The notes: a model not told the origin generated them from the letters alone. A DNA stretch of 64,000 nt from Branchinecta lynchi (GCA_023053575.1 JAKZAP010000018.1:21710458-21774457); one strand, 5' to 3'; positions 34,312 through 43,750 are shown, counted from the stretch's first letter. Translations and numbers: made by a program.

Positions 34312-36429
34312 GGATTAGAATGCGGTTGGTGGGTGAATGCACTTCGAGGATTGCGTCATGAAGCAGTATGCCATAACAGAGATTTGACAGCGGAATGTTT
34401 TGAGGACCGTGATTCTTTTGATTTTGCATTACCAGAAAACTCTTCGGAATATTTTGTGGCGGGGAGGCTGAACGCCAGGCTCCAAGCCTGGGAAGCTTTG
34501 AGAGAAAAGTTGCCTGATAGTGATGATTTCGATGAAGGACTCGTGTGGGTCAGAAGTGGTTTTAATTCACAGGAACATTTTCAGAATTTCAAGGGATCTT
34601 TTAAGGGTGTTTCGTACGACGGTGATTTCCCACCCCCGCGAATTTTCAAAAATCATGATTCGCTAAAGAATCACTCCGATTTCGTTACAGAAACGCTTAC
34701 TGAGCGAATTCGGAACGGTTCGATATCTGTGTGGGGTACCGTTGGGGAGGTACAGCCGCCAAGGGTGGTATTGCCTTTGGGCTTGGAACCCAAAAAGCCT
34801 CGTTTAGTCTTGGACGCGCGGTACGTGAATTTGTGGACTAAAGAAAGGAAGTTTGCCCTTGAGGGATTGAGAGAAGTTCGCAAGATTGTGCGAGCTGGAG
34901 ACTGGCTGGGCCTGTTGGAGGAGAAATCGGTATACGATCATGTCGCGTTGTCAAAAGAGTCTAGAGAATTCTTCGGGGTCATGTGGGACAATGTGTATTT
35001 CGTTTTCAACGTGTTACCATTTGGCTACGCTTTATCTGGATTCGCGTATCAGATGCTCGGTAACATGCCCGTGTATTTGCTTAGAACAATGCGGTTAAAT
35101 ATCGGACGGTATATTGACGATAGTCTCGTGTCGACGTCAGCAACGTCGTCGGCGTCTTCTCTCATAAAAAAGGCAGCGGCTGTCTACAGTATTTTGGGAT
35201 ATACGTGTTCGATAAAATCAGTTCTTGTGCCTACAAGGTGTTTGCGCTACCTCGGTATGGTCATTGATACGACTATACCTGCGTTTGTTATTCCATCTGA
35301 CAAAGTAGAAAAAATGTTGTCGTTGGTAGAGCGCCTTCTCGCAGACAAGCATCGCACTGTCCCATTAAGAGAGATACAGAAGTTTTCGGGCTACGCGATT
35401 TCCTTGCAGCAGGCATTCCCACATGCCAGGTTGTTCATTTCTCAATGTTCAAGGGCTATCGCTTCTTGTGGGGACGGTAATGTAAAACTGACCGACCCTT
35501 TACGCCAAGAACTCTGTTTTTGGCGTTTTGTTCGTGACGCGCCTAAGGTATTCCCTTGGGATAGTGAAAAGCACATACTGGTTAAAATGTTTACCGACGC
35601 ATCGGGATTTTCGTGGGGAGGCCATGTGGCGATGGCTGGGGTCGAACCGTTCTATGTTCGCGACATCTGGAGTGTCGAGGAGCAGGATCTGGGAATTTGT
35701 GCTAAAGAAGCACTAGCCCTTAGAAATGTTCTAGAAGCTGTTGGGGAGAGGATCCGTAATTCTACAGTCAGAGTGCTTGTGGATAATCAGGCTTTGATAG
35801 TTAGATGGAATTCCGGAAAGGGAATTTCTGAGGAAATGGAAAGGGCGGTAAAATCAATATTTTCATCTGCTGTTCGTTTTAATGTCCGGTTGAACTTAGA
35901 ATTTGTCCGTTCGGGTGACAATGTAGCGGATTACCCGTCTCGCGTTATTGACCAAGCTGATGCTACCTTGTCCAGTCATGCGTGGCAAAAGGTCGAAAAG
36001 TGGTTCGGTGGGAAGGGTGGACACACCTTTGATTTGATGGCGTTGGATTCCAACGCTATGAAAAATGCGAGTGGAACAGTTTTGCCGCATTTTTCACCGT
36101 TTCCACTGCCGGGGTCTTCTGGAAACGATTTCTTTGCTAGTAGTATCCCGGCAGGGAATAATTATGTGTTTCCACCGTTTGCAATGATCCCGTCAGTCAT
36201 ACAGCACTTGGAGAGTGGTGTAAATAGTCCATATACTTTGGTGGTACCCCTTACGCCAAAAACGCCGTTTTGGTGGCCAACGGTTTGCAAACGTGCAATC
36301 AGTTGGCTTCGGTTAGGTTCGCGAGGAGAGATAGGCCCCCTTCTTTTCCCGTCAAAGTCGGGTTATGTTCCTAGAAAGTTGCCGTTTGATTTATACGCCG
36401 TTCGTATGTCTTGCTGGGGTAAAGTTTGA
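34312..36429 (+). CDS. Reverse transcriptase/RNase H, young PAT element
   Basis: An open frame of 705 codons that starts right after GGTATATTTTAG. The first usable start is a GTG at 34333; no ATG occurs until about residue 217, so a spliced or non-AUG start is likely. RT: RLVLDARYVNL, NVLPFGYALSGFAY, YIDD at 260-263 (counting from the GTG). RNase H: D422, E459, D484, D533. Then the conserved C-terminal domain of DIRS/PAT Pol (FDLMALDSNAM, YVFPPFAMIPSV, TPFWWPT). The motif-A catalytic position is Glu196 (EEKSVYDHV) where Asp is usual; both contigs agree, so it is not a base-call error. The protein would copy element RNA and degrade the RNA strand. Confidence 0.92.
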   Translation, partial: GLECGWWVNALRGLRHEAVCHNRDLTAECFEDRDSFDFALPENSSEYFVAGRLNARLQAWEALREKLPDSDDFDEGLVWVRSGFNSQEHFQNFKGSFKGVSYDGDFPPPRIFKNHDSLKNHSDFVTETLTERIRNGSISVWGTVGEVQPPRVVLPLGLEPKKPRLVLDARYVNLWTKERKFALEGLREVRKIVRAGDWLGLLEEKSVYDHVALSKESREFFGVMWDNVYFVFNVLPFGYALSGFAYQMLGNMPVYLLRTMRLNIGRYIDDSLVSTSATSSASSLIKKAAAVYSILGYTCSIKSVLVPTRCLRYLGMVIDTTIPAFVIPSDKVEKMLSLVERLLADKHRTVPLREIQKFSGYAISLQQAFPHARLFISQCSRAIASCGDGNVKLTDPLRQELCFWRFVRDAPKVFPWDSEKHILVKMFTDASGFSWGGHVAMAGVEPFYVRDIWSVEEQDLGICAKEALALRNVLEAVGERIRNSTVRVLVDNQALIVRWNSGKGISEEMERAVKSIFSSAVRFNVRLNLEFVRSGDNVADYPSRVIDQADATLSSHAWQKVEKWFGGKGGHTFDLMALDSNAMKNASGTVLPHFSPFPLPGSSGNDFFASSIPAGNNYVFPPFAMIPSVIQHLESGVNSPYTLVVPLTPKTPFWWPTVCKRAISWLRLGSRGEIGPLLFPSKSGYVPRKLPFDLYAVRMSCWGKV

Positions 36430-36501
36430 GTGTTGTTTGTTCCTGGCATGTAAATATATATATTTATTACCGATTTTCTATAATGTGATCTTTGGTTTTA
36501 G

Positions 36502-37665
36502 GATCGTTTGGGCCGTATTGAACAAAGGCGTTTGCAGCTGCAGGCACGTTCAAAGAGTACGAAGTACGGAAAGCAAAAGGAGGCTTTAAAACACCGCTTC
36601 ATCACATTTTTGAAGTCATTTCGGGGCTCCGATGTAACATTGTCGGGCGCCACCCCTACGGATGTTGTGCGTTTCTTAATAGATAAAGATGGTGGTGGTA
36701 GAACAAGAGTACATGATCTTGATTGTAGGCTTGAGGTTAGGGACAGAAACGCTTGCCCTTGCCCAGTCCGGTTACATGCTGATACGGTTTCTTCCATGTG
36801 CGGGGAGTTGTCTGCTATTTTTCGAGAGGAAGGGATAACGGGCGAGTATAGTTCCCAAACTGGTTTCGGAAATCCTGTTTTATCCGGAGAAGTGAAATCG
36901 TATCAGAAGTCCGTCAGAGACGAACAAAAAGATGCCATGACGCCAGTCAAGCAGGCGGTACCGATGTCTTTAGCAACATTAAAGTGTGTCGCCGATCATT
37001 ATGGCAGGTTATCTCGAGTCGAGAGTTGCCAAGCAAAGAAGTTTGTGAATTTTAGAAATAAGGCTTTTGTTTTGTTGCAGTATTTTACCGGGGCGCGTTT
37101 TTCTGATTTGAATAGATTGCCCAGTAGTTCTTTGCGAAAAGGGAAAGAAGGCAGGGGTTTTGTTTTATTGCAATCGGAAGGTAAGTCCTTGAAAAATGTG
37201 ACTGGACGGATTTTAGGAATTCACGAATTTTCGGACAAGAATCTTTGCCCTGTGAAAGCTCTTTCTGAGTATATACATTTTGCAAATTGCCAGGGTTTTA
37301 AGCTTGAAAAATCTTTTTTGTTCCCAAGGATATTGGCGGGAAATTTGAATGGGCATATTTTATATGATGATATGTATTACTCGTTGAAGGAGTCCCTCAA
37401 GTCATTGGGTCTATATCAAGGAGAAACGCCTCACAGTATCCGCGCTGGGGCCGCAATTACGCTGTTGAATTCCGGGACCGAGGTAGGTCTAGTACAATCT
37501 TTTGTTGGTTGGAAAAGTTCTGTTATGCTTGAGCGGTATACAGCATCGGATCGTTTGGTTCGGTTGTCAGAGGGGCAACAACTCTGGTCTGAAGCCAGTA
37601 CCTCGGTTAGACCTCTACAGTTTGACGATCCAGCATTATATGACCCTGTTTTTTTTTTAGGGTAA
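36502..37665 (+). CDS. Tyrosine recombinase, young PAT element
   Basis: An open frame of 387 codons starting in phase 0 after TTTGGTTTTAG with DRLGRIEQRR; no ATG near the start. Numbering from the TTG at 36508, the catalytic set is complete: R197 (YFTGARFSD), H309 and R312 (TPHSIRAGAA), W335 at the second His/Trp position (GWKSS) and Tyr344 (MLERYTA). The N-terminal part would be the core-binding/SAM-like domain (MSLATLKCVADHYGRLS). It should cut and rejoin DNA through the Tyr to insert a circular intermediate. The 3' stop is followed 28 bases later by AATAAA. Confidence 0.93.
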   Translation, partial: DRLGRIEQRRLQLQARSKSTKYGKQKEALKHRFITFLKSFRGSDVTLSGATPTDVVRFLIDKDGGGRTRVHDLDCRLEVRDRNACPCPVRLHADTVSSMCGELSAIFREEGITGEYSSQTGFGNPVLSGEVKSYQKSVRDEQKDAMTPVKQAVPMSLATLKCVADHYGRLSRVESCQAKKFVNFRNKAFVLLQYFTGARFSDLNRLPSSSLRKGKEGRGFVLLQSEGKSLKNVTGRILGIHEFSDKNLCPVKALSEYIHFANCQGFKLEKSFLFPRILAGNLNGHILYDDMYYSLKESLKSLGLYQGETPHSIRAGAAITLLNSGTEVGLVQSFVGWKSSVMLERYTASDRLVRLSEGQQLWSEASTSVRPLQFDDPALYDPVFFLG

Positions 37666-37693
37666 CGTTGTTAATGTGTACGTATTTGAGTTC

Positions 37694-37699
37694 AATAAA
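37694..37699 (+). terminator. Polyadenylation signal, young PAT element
   Basis: AATAAA in GAGTTCAATAAATTTCACCC, just downstream of the recombinase stop and before B1. Confidence 0.65.
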
Positions 37700-37792
37700 T
37701 TTCACCCCCCCCCCCTTTTTTGGGTTGGTATTGGGCTGGGGTTGGAGTTGGAAAGTATTAAATAGGTTGTGATGAAGGGTAGAGAGGGATTG

Positions 37793-37848
37793 GCGGGCGT
37801 CCCCAGATTAAACCCCGACCGTGAACGAAGAGTCCGGCATAATTTACT
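37793..37848 (+). repeat. B1 split direct repeat, young PAT
   Basis: Fifty-six bases from GCGGGCGTCCCCAG to CATAATTTACT; matches B2 at 38067-38122 with a single A/G change. Joined directly to A2. Confidence 0.93.
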
Positions 37849-37902
37849 AGGCCGGACTCGGAGAGAGCGGACGGGGGTATACCTCTTCAGTCGGTGGTTG
37901 AA
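37849..37902 (+). repeat. A2 split direct repeat, young PAT
   Basis: Identical to A1 (32470-32523) over 54 bases, ending GGTGGTTGAA; the sequence after it differs. Confidence 0.93.
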
Positions 37903-38066
37903 TGGCTGAGAGTTGGGAGTCAAAGAGAAGGAAGTGAAAGGGAAGGAGAAAGTAAAAAAAAAAAAAAAAAAAGGGAGAGGAAAAGTAAATAAGGATAAAT
38001 GGTTAGGTGGATTTATATCCATTTCTGATTCCGATCACGGTCACTCTTCCAGTCCGCGACCTCTTC

Positions 38067-38122
38067 GCGGGCGTCCCCAGATTAAACCCCGACCGTGAAC
38101 GGAGAGTCCGGCATAATTTACT
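38067..38122 (+). repeat. B2 split direct repeat, right end of young PAT
   Basis: Second copy of the B repeat; ends CATAATTTACT and is followed by host sequence TCTCCCAAGG. Between A2 and B2 is purine-rich sequence with an A run of about 18. Confidence 0.93.
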
Positions 38123-38319
38123 TCTCCCAAGGCTTGCTCGACAATATTGCCGAGAAAAGACTGAACTCTTTAGCCGGTTCTTATCAATCAATCAATCAAG
38201 TTTAATCCAAATAGCTGAAGCTAGAAGAGGTATTAAATTGAGACTAAAAGAGAAAGTCCGAGATTTCAAAAACAGCAGTTGTTAAAAAACCAAAAGTATT
38301 TAAATAACTAATATAAAAA

Positions 38320-38346
38320 AACACGAAAATCACGGTTTTCTATTTA
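38320..38346. repeat. Solitary arm of the second inverted-repeat element
   Basis: ACACGAAAATCACGGTTTTC-TATTTA matches the outer arm of the elements at 17698-18053 and 31021-31376. Only one arm is present. Confidence 0.55.
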
Positions 38347-38669
38347 TCTGAAATTTTGTTCATTTGCAAATGTGCACCCTATGAAGCGCCCACGTTTCTC
38401 TATCATTCCTCTGGATTCCAAGGTCATAATTATTGTCCCCGGTGCTTAGCCTTTTTTTAATTAAAGCATTCGCAATCCCGGACTGAAAAAAAAACAAGAA
38501 ACACTTGTTTCAATATTTCAGTGGAAGAGCACAGAAACAAACGTCAACCATTTCATGAAGCGGTTATCGCTGTTGCTTCTTGCTGGTTTCAGGTTTCTGT
38601 CAAGGGAAACAGATGTGATATACGGAAACACTTTAAGTCTGTAGATCTCTGAAGCCTCATTTTACTTAC

Positions 38670-38783
38670 TTGAGTCAGTCCCCAACCAAGAGCAGTAAGT
38701 TTTCTACCAGGGATCTCTGGACCACATTTCTTCAGCAATGTTATGGGTTGAACGCGTGAGTTGTAAGAGAAAGGCTCGGAAAC
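38670..38783 (-). CDS. Serine protease exon 4 (ALGWG region)
   Basis: The acceptor is AAATTTTAG|GTTTCCGAG and the donor CTGACTCAA|GTAAGT, both phase 0. The 38 codons read VSEPFSYNSRVQPITLLKKC and end RKLTALGWGLTQ. The hydrophobic-Pro region (VQPITLL) and the TALGWG strand are typical of S1 proteases between the Asp and Ser loops. The young PAT-like element starts about 550 bp further into intron 4. Confidence 0.9.
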
Positions 38784-39121
38784 CTAAAATTTAACTAGAT
38801 GAATGTTTTTGAACAGACCATTCAAAACCTGACACTGTAATAGGATCCGATATACAGTAGTGAGAGAGAAAGAGCTAATTAATAATTGAAAATTGTCTCA
38901 CTATTCCCCGTCACCTTTACAAGCACAATTGGACACCATATAATCAGCGGGTGTCCTTAACTGAGGAGAACCGCATGGGATCTCTACCGTAAGCTTTTCG
39001 TTTGACTGGATATGGCTATTTGGAAAATAATAATAATCCATAAAACTGTAGGCTATTAATTAACTGATTCTTGACGGTCGATCCAATTTATGGGTGCAGC
39101 GCAATATTGGTGCATTCTTAC

Positions 39122-39254
39122 CTTGATAAGGGCGATGTCATTTAGAAAGGTTGTATCGTTGTAACACGGATGAGAAATTATCTTTTCGGGTATCCTTTTT
39201 TGTACGAAGTTTTCTTCTCGATCAAGCGCTGTGACTCCAGCCACAGTCAGAAGG
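39122..39254 (-). CDS. Serine protease exon 3 (NDIALIK, catalytic Asp)
   Basis: The acceptor is CTAACACCAG|CCTTCTG. The first base completes a Ser codon and is followed by 44 codons: LLTVAGVTALDREEN, then KIISHPCYNDTTFLNDIALIK. NDIALIK is the S1 catalytic-Asp motif (D114). The donor is CTTATCAAG|GTAAGA, phase 0. Intron 3 to the next exon is only 338 bp, in contrast to the repeat-filled neighbours. Confidence 0.9.
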
Positions 39255-40095
39255 CTGGTGTTAGATGCATCCCTAAACGGTTGATCGGGTTAGAACAACG
39301 CAGAGAGACAAATAACATCCATAGCTTCTATTTCGCTAATGACACCGCAGTTTAACTTAAATCACCTTATATATTACCAGTGAGATAAGGTGAGGTGTTC
39401 CTTCTGTAGTATCTATTACCGGTTTGTACCATGGTTGGTATATGGTGTTACAGATTTGCGGTACAGATATTGTTGTTCCATCGGGTCACTGGCATCCCAA
39501 CTCTCACCCTCTTTGAAACCATCCAGGGTAGAAAAATTGCATCTCGCGCCTCTTCCACCTGGTCACTCTGAGCTCCTCGGAATGGTCTCTCGTCAACTTT
39601 CACTGGGAGCTCGCAACTAATCCAGGGAATGTTGGAGTCTGACAACTTTTTGATTAATCCTCTTGAGGACCTAAGATTTCCTGGTCGGTGATTAAGCCCT
39701 TTTCTTGCAATGGTTCAAGAATTTAGCTCTGAAACTACCTGCTCTTGATTGGTAGGCGGTGAAAACATGGTAGCGGTGTCTCTGGAGTACTCCTACGAAT
39801 CGTAAATGTCACATTCCCTTGGGCTTCAGTGCCACATAAGTCATTCTGCTCATTCTGGCAGTCAGTGTTCAGTATTTGATCAGAAAATTTGTTCTAATAG
39901 CCCATTGGTTTGGGCTGTAAGCGCTCCTACGAGAGTCGTAAATTGACAAGATAAGCTCCGGACTTAGTCTGGGTAACTCTTCAGAGACCATCTTAAACTG
40001 GAAATAGTACATTATACTTGAATGGTAAAAATATTGGGTAGATTGTATAACATTCGTGTTACACTGTATTCCGTTGTATTTTTCCCAATATCTTG

Positions 40096-41354
40096 TAGGG
40101 GAGCTCGGGGTCGACCCGGACACTAATTTTCCTTTTCTTGCTGGGCCGCCATTTCTTGGCACATTTACATCATTTTTGTGTCAAACGTGTAGAATGTCTG
40201 ACAGAATAGCTGGTAATTTTTTCAGATTTTTTTCTACTTGAGGTTTTTAGTAAACATCTTTTTTTGTTTTTCAATTTGTCCAAATCAACCCCGTACCAAT
40301 GGGGTTGATTCGGACAGGCCCCGGGCTGGTTCGGACATTATTTTTAATGTATTAGTTTTTAATCAACTTTATTTAAACGTATTAAAACGTAGAAATGATA
40401 AAATTACACCTCAAAAGTATACACCAAACTAAAGAAAACACATGTTTCAATTGCTGAAGTTGCATTAAAATGAAAATCCTTCTCTTGTAGTTTCAGTTAA
40501 TGCAGCAATTACAGGGGCTGTTAACTTCAAACTTATGTCAGTAAGGATTCTACAGAAAGATCATTTTAGTCCCACTCTGGCGCAGAAAGAATATATTCAA
40601 GCCCCTCAACCTATTTTCTTTCAACGAACATCCCTTCTTGTTCGACCTTCCCAAATAAAAAAAAACACATTGGTGTGACCTTTTCCCAAACTGAACTTCA
40701 CAAGTACGAATTCCCGTTTTTCTTCCCTCCTTGAAAATATCGTAAATATTAAATTCATTAAACACAAACCTTTTTTGATCTTTTATTTTATTGTAGACAA
40801 TTCTGCTAACCTTTTTATTTTTGGTTGTGGCTTGCCCTTTTTAGCGTTCATTTTTCTCGATTTTGATAACTAATTATGTTAACAAACAACACAATAAGGA
40901 TTTTAATAATATCTATTGTATGTTTCCAACTAATTTTTGGGTTTTTTGGAGTTTCAGCTGGCAAAGACTGTCCGAACCAACCCCTTCAAAACTGTCCGAA
41001 CCAACCCCACCCTGACTCAAATAATTAAATGACGTACCAGAGGAAAATTAAGTGACCTATCTCGAAAATACTACGCAGGCTATAAACCATGATCATTAAG
41101 CTATATCTTACCGTTTAATCGCCTTTCACTTACCAAAAATCATCTCGGTACAGCTTTTTAACCTACCATGAGCTAAAATTATTTACCTCAATTATCAAGA
41201 CCAGAAAAGTATTTACCATGAAACTTTGATACGAAGTTAGTTCACTAGAAGGCAGATGTTATGTATTTTTTTCAGATTTAAGCGACAAGTTTTAATATTT
41301 GTTTCGCGGGTGTCCAGACCAACCCCGTGTCCGAGCCAACCCGGAGCTCCCCTA
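40096..41354. mobile_element. Terminal inverted-repeat element, 1.26 kb
   Basis: The left end TAGGGGAGCTCGGGGTCGAC-CCGGACAC and the right end are inverted copies over about 28 bases with four or five differences. GTCCGAACCAACCCC-type motifs recur inside near both ends (about 40285, 40975, 40995 and 41320). No transposase-like protein. Non-autonomous DNA transposon is the likeliest reading; target duplication not clear. Confidence 0.72.
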
Positions 41355-41569
41355 CTCTGGCCTCTAGTTTATTTTGTTCTGTTTTGGCAGGTCATAATTT
41401 ACAATATGTCATATTACATCAGTCAGGGTTCGTGACATAAAGAAGTTTCTTAGCACAAATCTGACAAGAGGCGAGACTCTATTTCTATCATTACTTTTGC
41501 TCCAGAAGTAACACTTGATACTGCAAGAGGCCACGGGCGAAACTCCCAACCCTGTAAACCAGGAACAAA

Positions 41570-41645
41570 GACAAGACCAAAGGTTTCGATGGGATCCCAA
41601 AAATTTTAATGTTTATCAGACTTATCTTGTTGATCCAGACAATCT
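41570..41645. repeat. Fragment of the GACCAAAGGTTTCGATGG repeat
   Basis: ACAAGACCAAAGGTTTCGAT-GGGATCCCAAAA matches the left end of the repeats at 6236 and 43751; the match then fades. Confidence 0.6.
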
Positions 41646-41789
41646 AATCTTGTACATTTCCAAGTCTTCGCTAGACCCTTTTAACATTCTTGCTATTTAT
41701 CCATAATCAACCGCTTGAATATGTAGCCTACAAAAAAAATGTTACCATTTTGAAGTTTTTTGCTTACTGGCAACTTTAGTACACCCACT

Positions 41790-42225
41790 GAGTAACCCCT
41801 CACTTATCCAGTACCTCTTTTTCCAGTGAGTAGCCCCTCCCTTACCAAGTACATCTTTTTTCAGTGAGCAACCCCTCACTTACCCAGTTCACCGTTCTTT
41901 CAGTGAGTAGCCCTCACGTACCCTAGCAGTTCCCTCTTTGGTACACCATGAATCAACCCTCTCGCTTGGCTCACCCATGTGTTCTAACCCCTGGAGTACT
42001 CCTTTAACGGGTATAATTAATTCCTAACACCTCGTGTGCACCTGGGATTGGTTCACGAGTAACTTTGATACGCTGACCCCATCCCTTCCCCAAACAGCTT
42101 TAGTACACCCACTGAGCAACCCCTCACTTATCCAGTACATCTTTTTCTAGTGAGCAACTCCTCCCTTAACAAATACACTTTTTTCAGTGAGCAACCCCTC
42201 ACTTATTGCTACAATTCCTACAATC
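41790..42225. repeat. Minisatellite, ~45-bp CAGTGAGCAACCCCTCACTT units
   Basis: Two blocks (about 41790-41940 and 42100-42215) of units reading CAGTGAGYARCCCCTCMCTT then ACCAAGTACATCTTTTTT. They are separated by about 160 unrelated bases. Confidence 0.72.
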
Positions 42226-42494
42226 CCCAATTCTCCCAATCGGCCTTCCCGTGTACCTCCTCCTATCTCCCAGTGGTAAAATATCAGCACGCATAGTAAT
42301 TAATAATTTCAATTCCTCCTTATCGAAACCCGCTATCAAATAAACACATTCACCCCATGTCTCTTTCGCCCCGCCCCCTTCGACCTTCGATTAGGTCACA
42401 CATGGCCATGTCCCACGTGCGCTGAGCTATAATCGTTTGAGAATAAAGGAGTAGACCGCTATAGCCGAAAAGTGGTCGACAATTTTTTTTTCCG

Positions 42495-42838
42495 GTTTTC
42501 ACCGGATTCCGGGTGAACTTCTTGTCTGGAAATTAAACAAAATAAATTTCATATTCGGATTCAGCATGTCTCCTTACCCCTAAATCAACTATCTCAATAG
42601 CTTTTTAAAAAAAGATTGTTTGCCCCTTAATTTGAAACCCCCCTACCCCACCCCTTAATGTCGAGCTACAGAGCCCATCTACGAACTTGACCTTACCCTT
42701 GACCCAAAGAATCCTCACACCAACTTTCATCAAAATATCTCATTGTCTTCGACAGTTATCGTGCTTACAGACAAACGGAAAGACGGACATTTTTTGCGAT
42801 GTCATAGTCCCTCCACTTACGTTTTGTTATCCCAAAAA
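42495..42838. repeat. Short copy of the GGGATCCC-end repeat
   Basis: One GGATTCCGGGTGAACTTCTT unit, then the tail block (GAGCCCATCTACGAACTTGA, CATCAAAATATCTCATTG) up to CACTTACGTTTTG. Abuts the inverted-repeat element at 42846. Confidence 0.7.
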
Positions 42839-42845
42839 GTGCTTA

Positions 42846-43681
42846 TAGCTTGTTCACACGGGACTGAAATAAGTGCGTAAACAGCGGCTGATCTGTTCAG
42901 ACAACGGATCAACTGTTTGGGGTTGACGGGAGAATTAAAAAGAAAAACCTAATTCAGATGTTCTTTTTGTTTGTAACAAAATATATAAAATTAACACAAA
43001 CATCTTGTGAGTTTGTCAAAGTCAAATATAGTTGATTTGTAGTCTTTAGAGTAGATAAAAGCCACAAATCGAATATTGACAGATTTCAGGTGACTAGGCA
43101 AATTTCAAGTTAAAAAGCAAATAAAATTAATTTAAATATTTTTGTTTTTAAAACTGAACATCAAGTATAACTAATAATAAATATAAATAATACGAGAACA
43201 GAATGCAGTCATTTAGTGTTGTTCAGTCACTTTTCAGTGAAGGTTGAATGGACAAATTATTAAAATTATTGTTTTATCTAAGAAAAACATTGAAAAAAAT
43301 ATCAGGTATAATCAGAGCATACGCTATTGAAATTAGAAAATTATTCTACCTTTTTTTCGAAATCATTTAGTAATCCTTGTATGCTCAACGTAAAAATCAT
43401 GTTATGTTCACATTGCTCTGAATTGAATTTGAACTGGATTGACCTAAAACTTGCCGAGCTTGAATAATTCCCCTAATTACAGTCTGTTTACAGTCCCTAG
43501 AGTCATCAAAGTTCACATTCCAAAGGATTTAGTTTATACCGATCGGTGACCGCGACGAAAATAAGTGCCTATTTGGAAAATCAGCGGCTGATTTTTGGAA
43601 TTTTTTCAACCGCTATTTACGCGCGTAAATCAGCCGCTGATCGAGAATCGGCCGCTGTTTCAGCCCCGTGTGAACAAGCTA
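42846..43681. mobile_element. Inverted-repeat element with TTA target duplication
   Basis: Ends TAGCTTGTTCACACGGGACT-GAAA and its reverse complement, flanked on both sides by TTA (42843-42845 and 43682-43684). A 3-base TTA/TAA duplication is typical of PIF/Harbinger-type transposons. No transposase, so non-autonomous. Internal AGCGGCTGAT motifs add further symmetry near both ends. Confidence 0.75.
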
Positions 43682-43750
43682 TTAGCTTGCTGACATGCGC
43701 GTTACCAATTGCATCCTTCTTCTTGACTTAATGCAAGTATTTTCTCAGCA

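Larger units (their letters stand above)
24028..37249 (+). repeat. Right arm of the 13.2-kb duplication
   Basis: Starts at the N gap in the middle of the old PAT gag2 remnant and runs to the point where the left arm is cut off. The offset to the left arm is 13353 at the start and about 13323 after a 30-base deletion near 27575. This copy carries the intact recombinase ORF and continues into unique sequence with exon 4. Confidence 0.95.
32470..38122 (+). mobile_element. Young complete PAT-like retrotransposon with split direct repeats
   Basis: 5653 bp. A1 32470-32523, B1 37793-37848, A2 37849-37902, B2 38067-38122: the A1...B1A2...B2 split direct repeat order of PAT/Ngaro-type elements, which replicate through a circular DNA intermediate integrated by a tyrosine recombinase. 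Four ORFs on the plus strand: gag1, gag2 with zinc knuckle, RT/RNase H and tyrosine recombinase, followed by AATAAA at 37694. A1 and A2 are identical and B1/B2 differ by about one base, so the insertion is young. It sits antisense in intron 4 of the protease gene and makes up about 80% of that intron. Confidence 0.93.

Noticed and set aside
36418..36501. Intron from the strong GTAAAG donor at the RT end to the recombinase acceptor
   Set aside because: It would be phase 1 into phase 0 and hit a stop; only the weaker GTTTGA donor keeps the frame.
10675..37249. True recent tandem duplication of 13.2 kb including protease exon 5
   Set aside because: Both breakpoints coincide with the N gap and sit inside ORFs; contig overlap explains this more simply. 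Not excluded without reads.
38007..38285. 92-codon plus-strand frame
   Set aside because: It lies across the B2 repeat of the PAT element and the host junction; no protein pattern.
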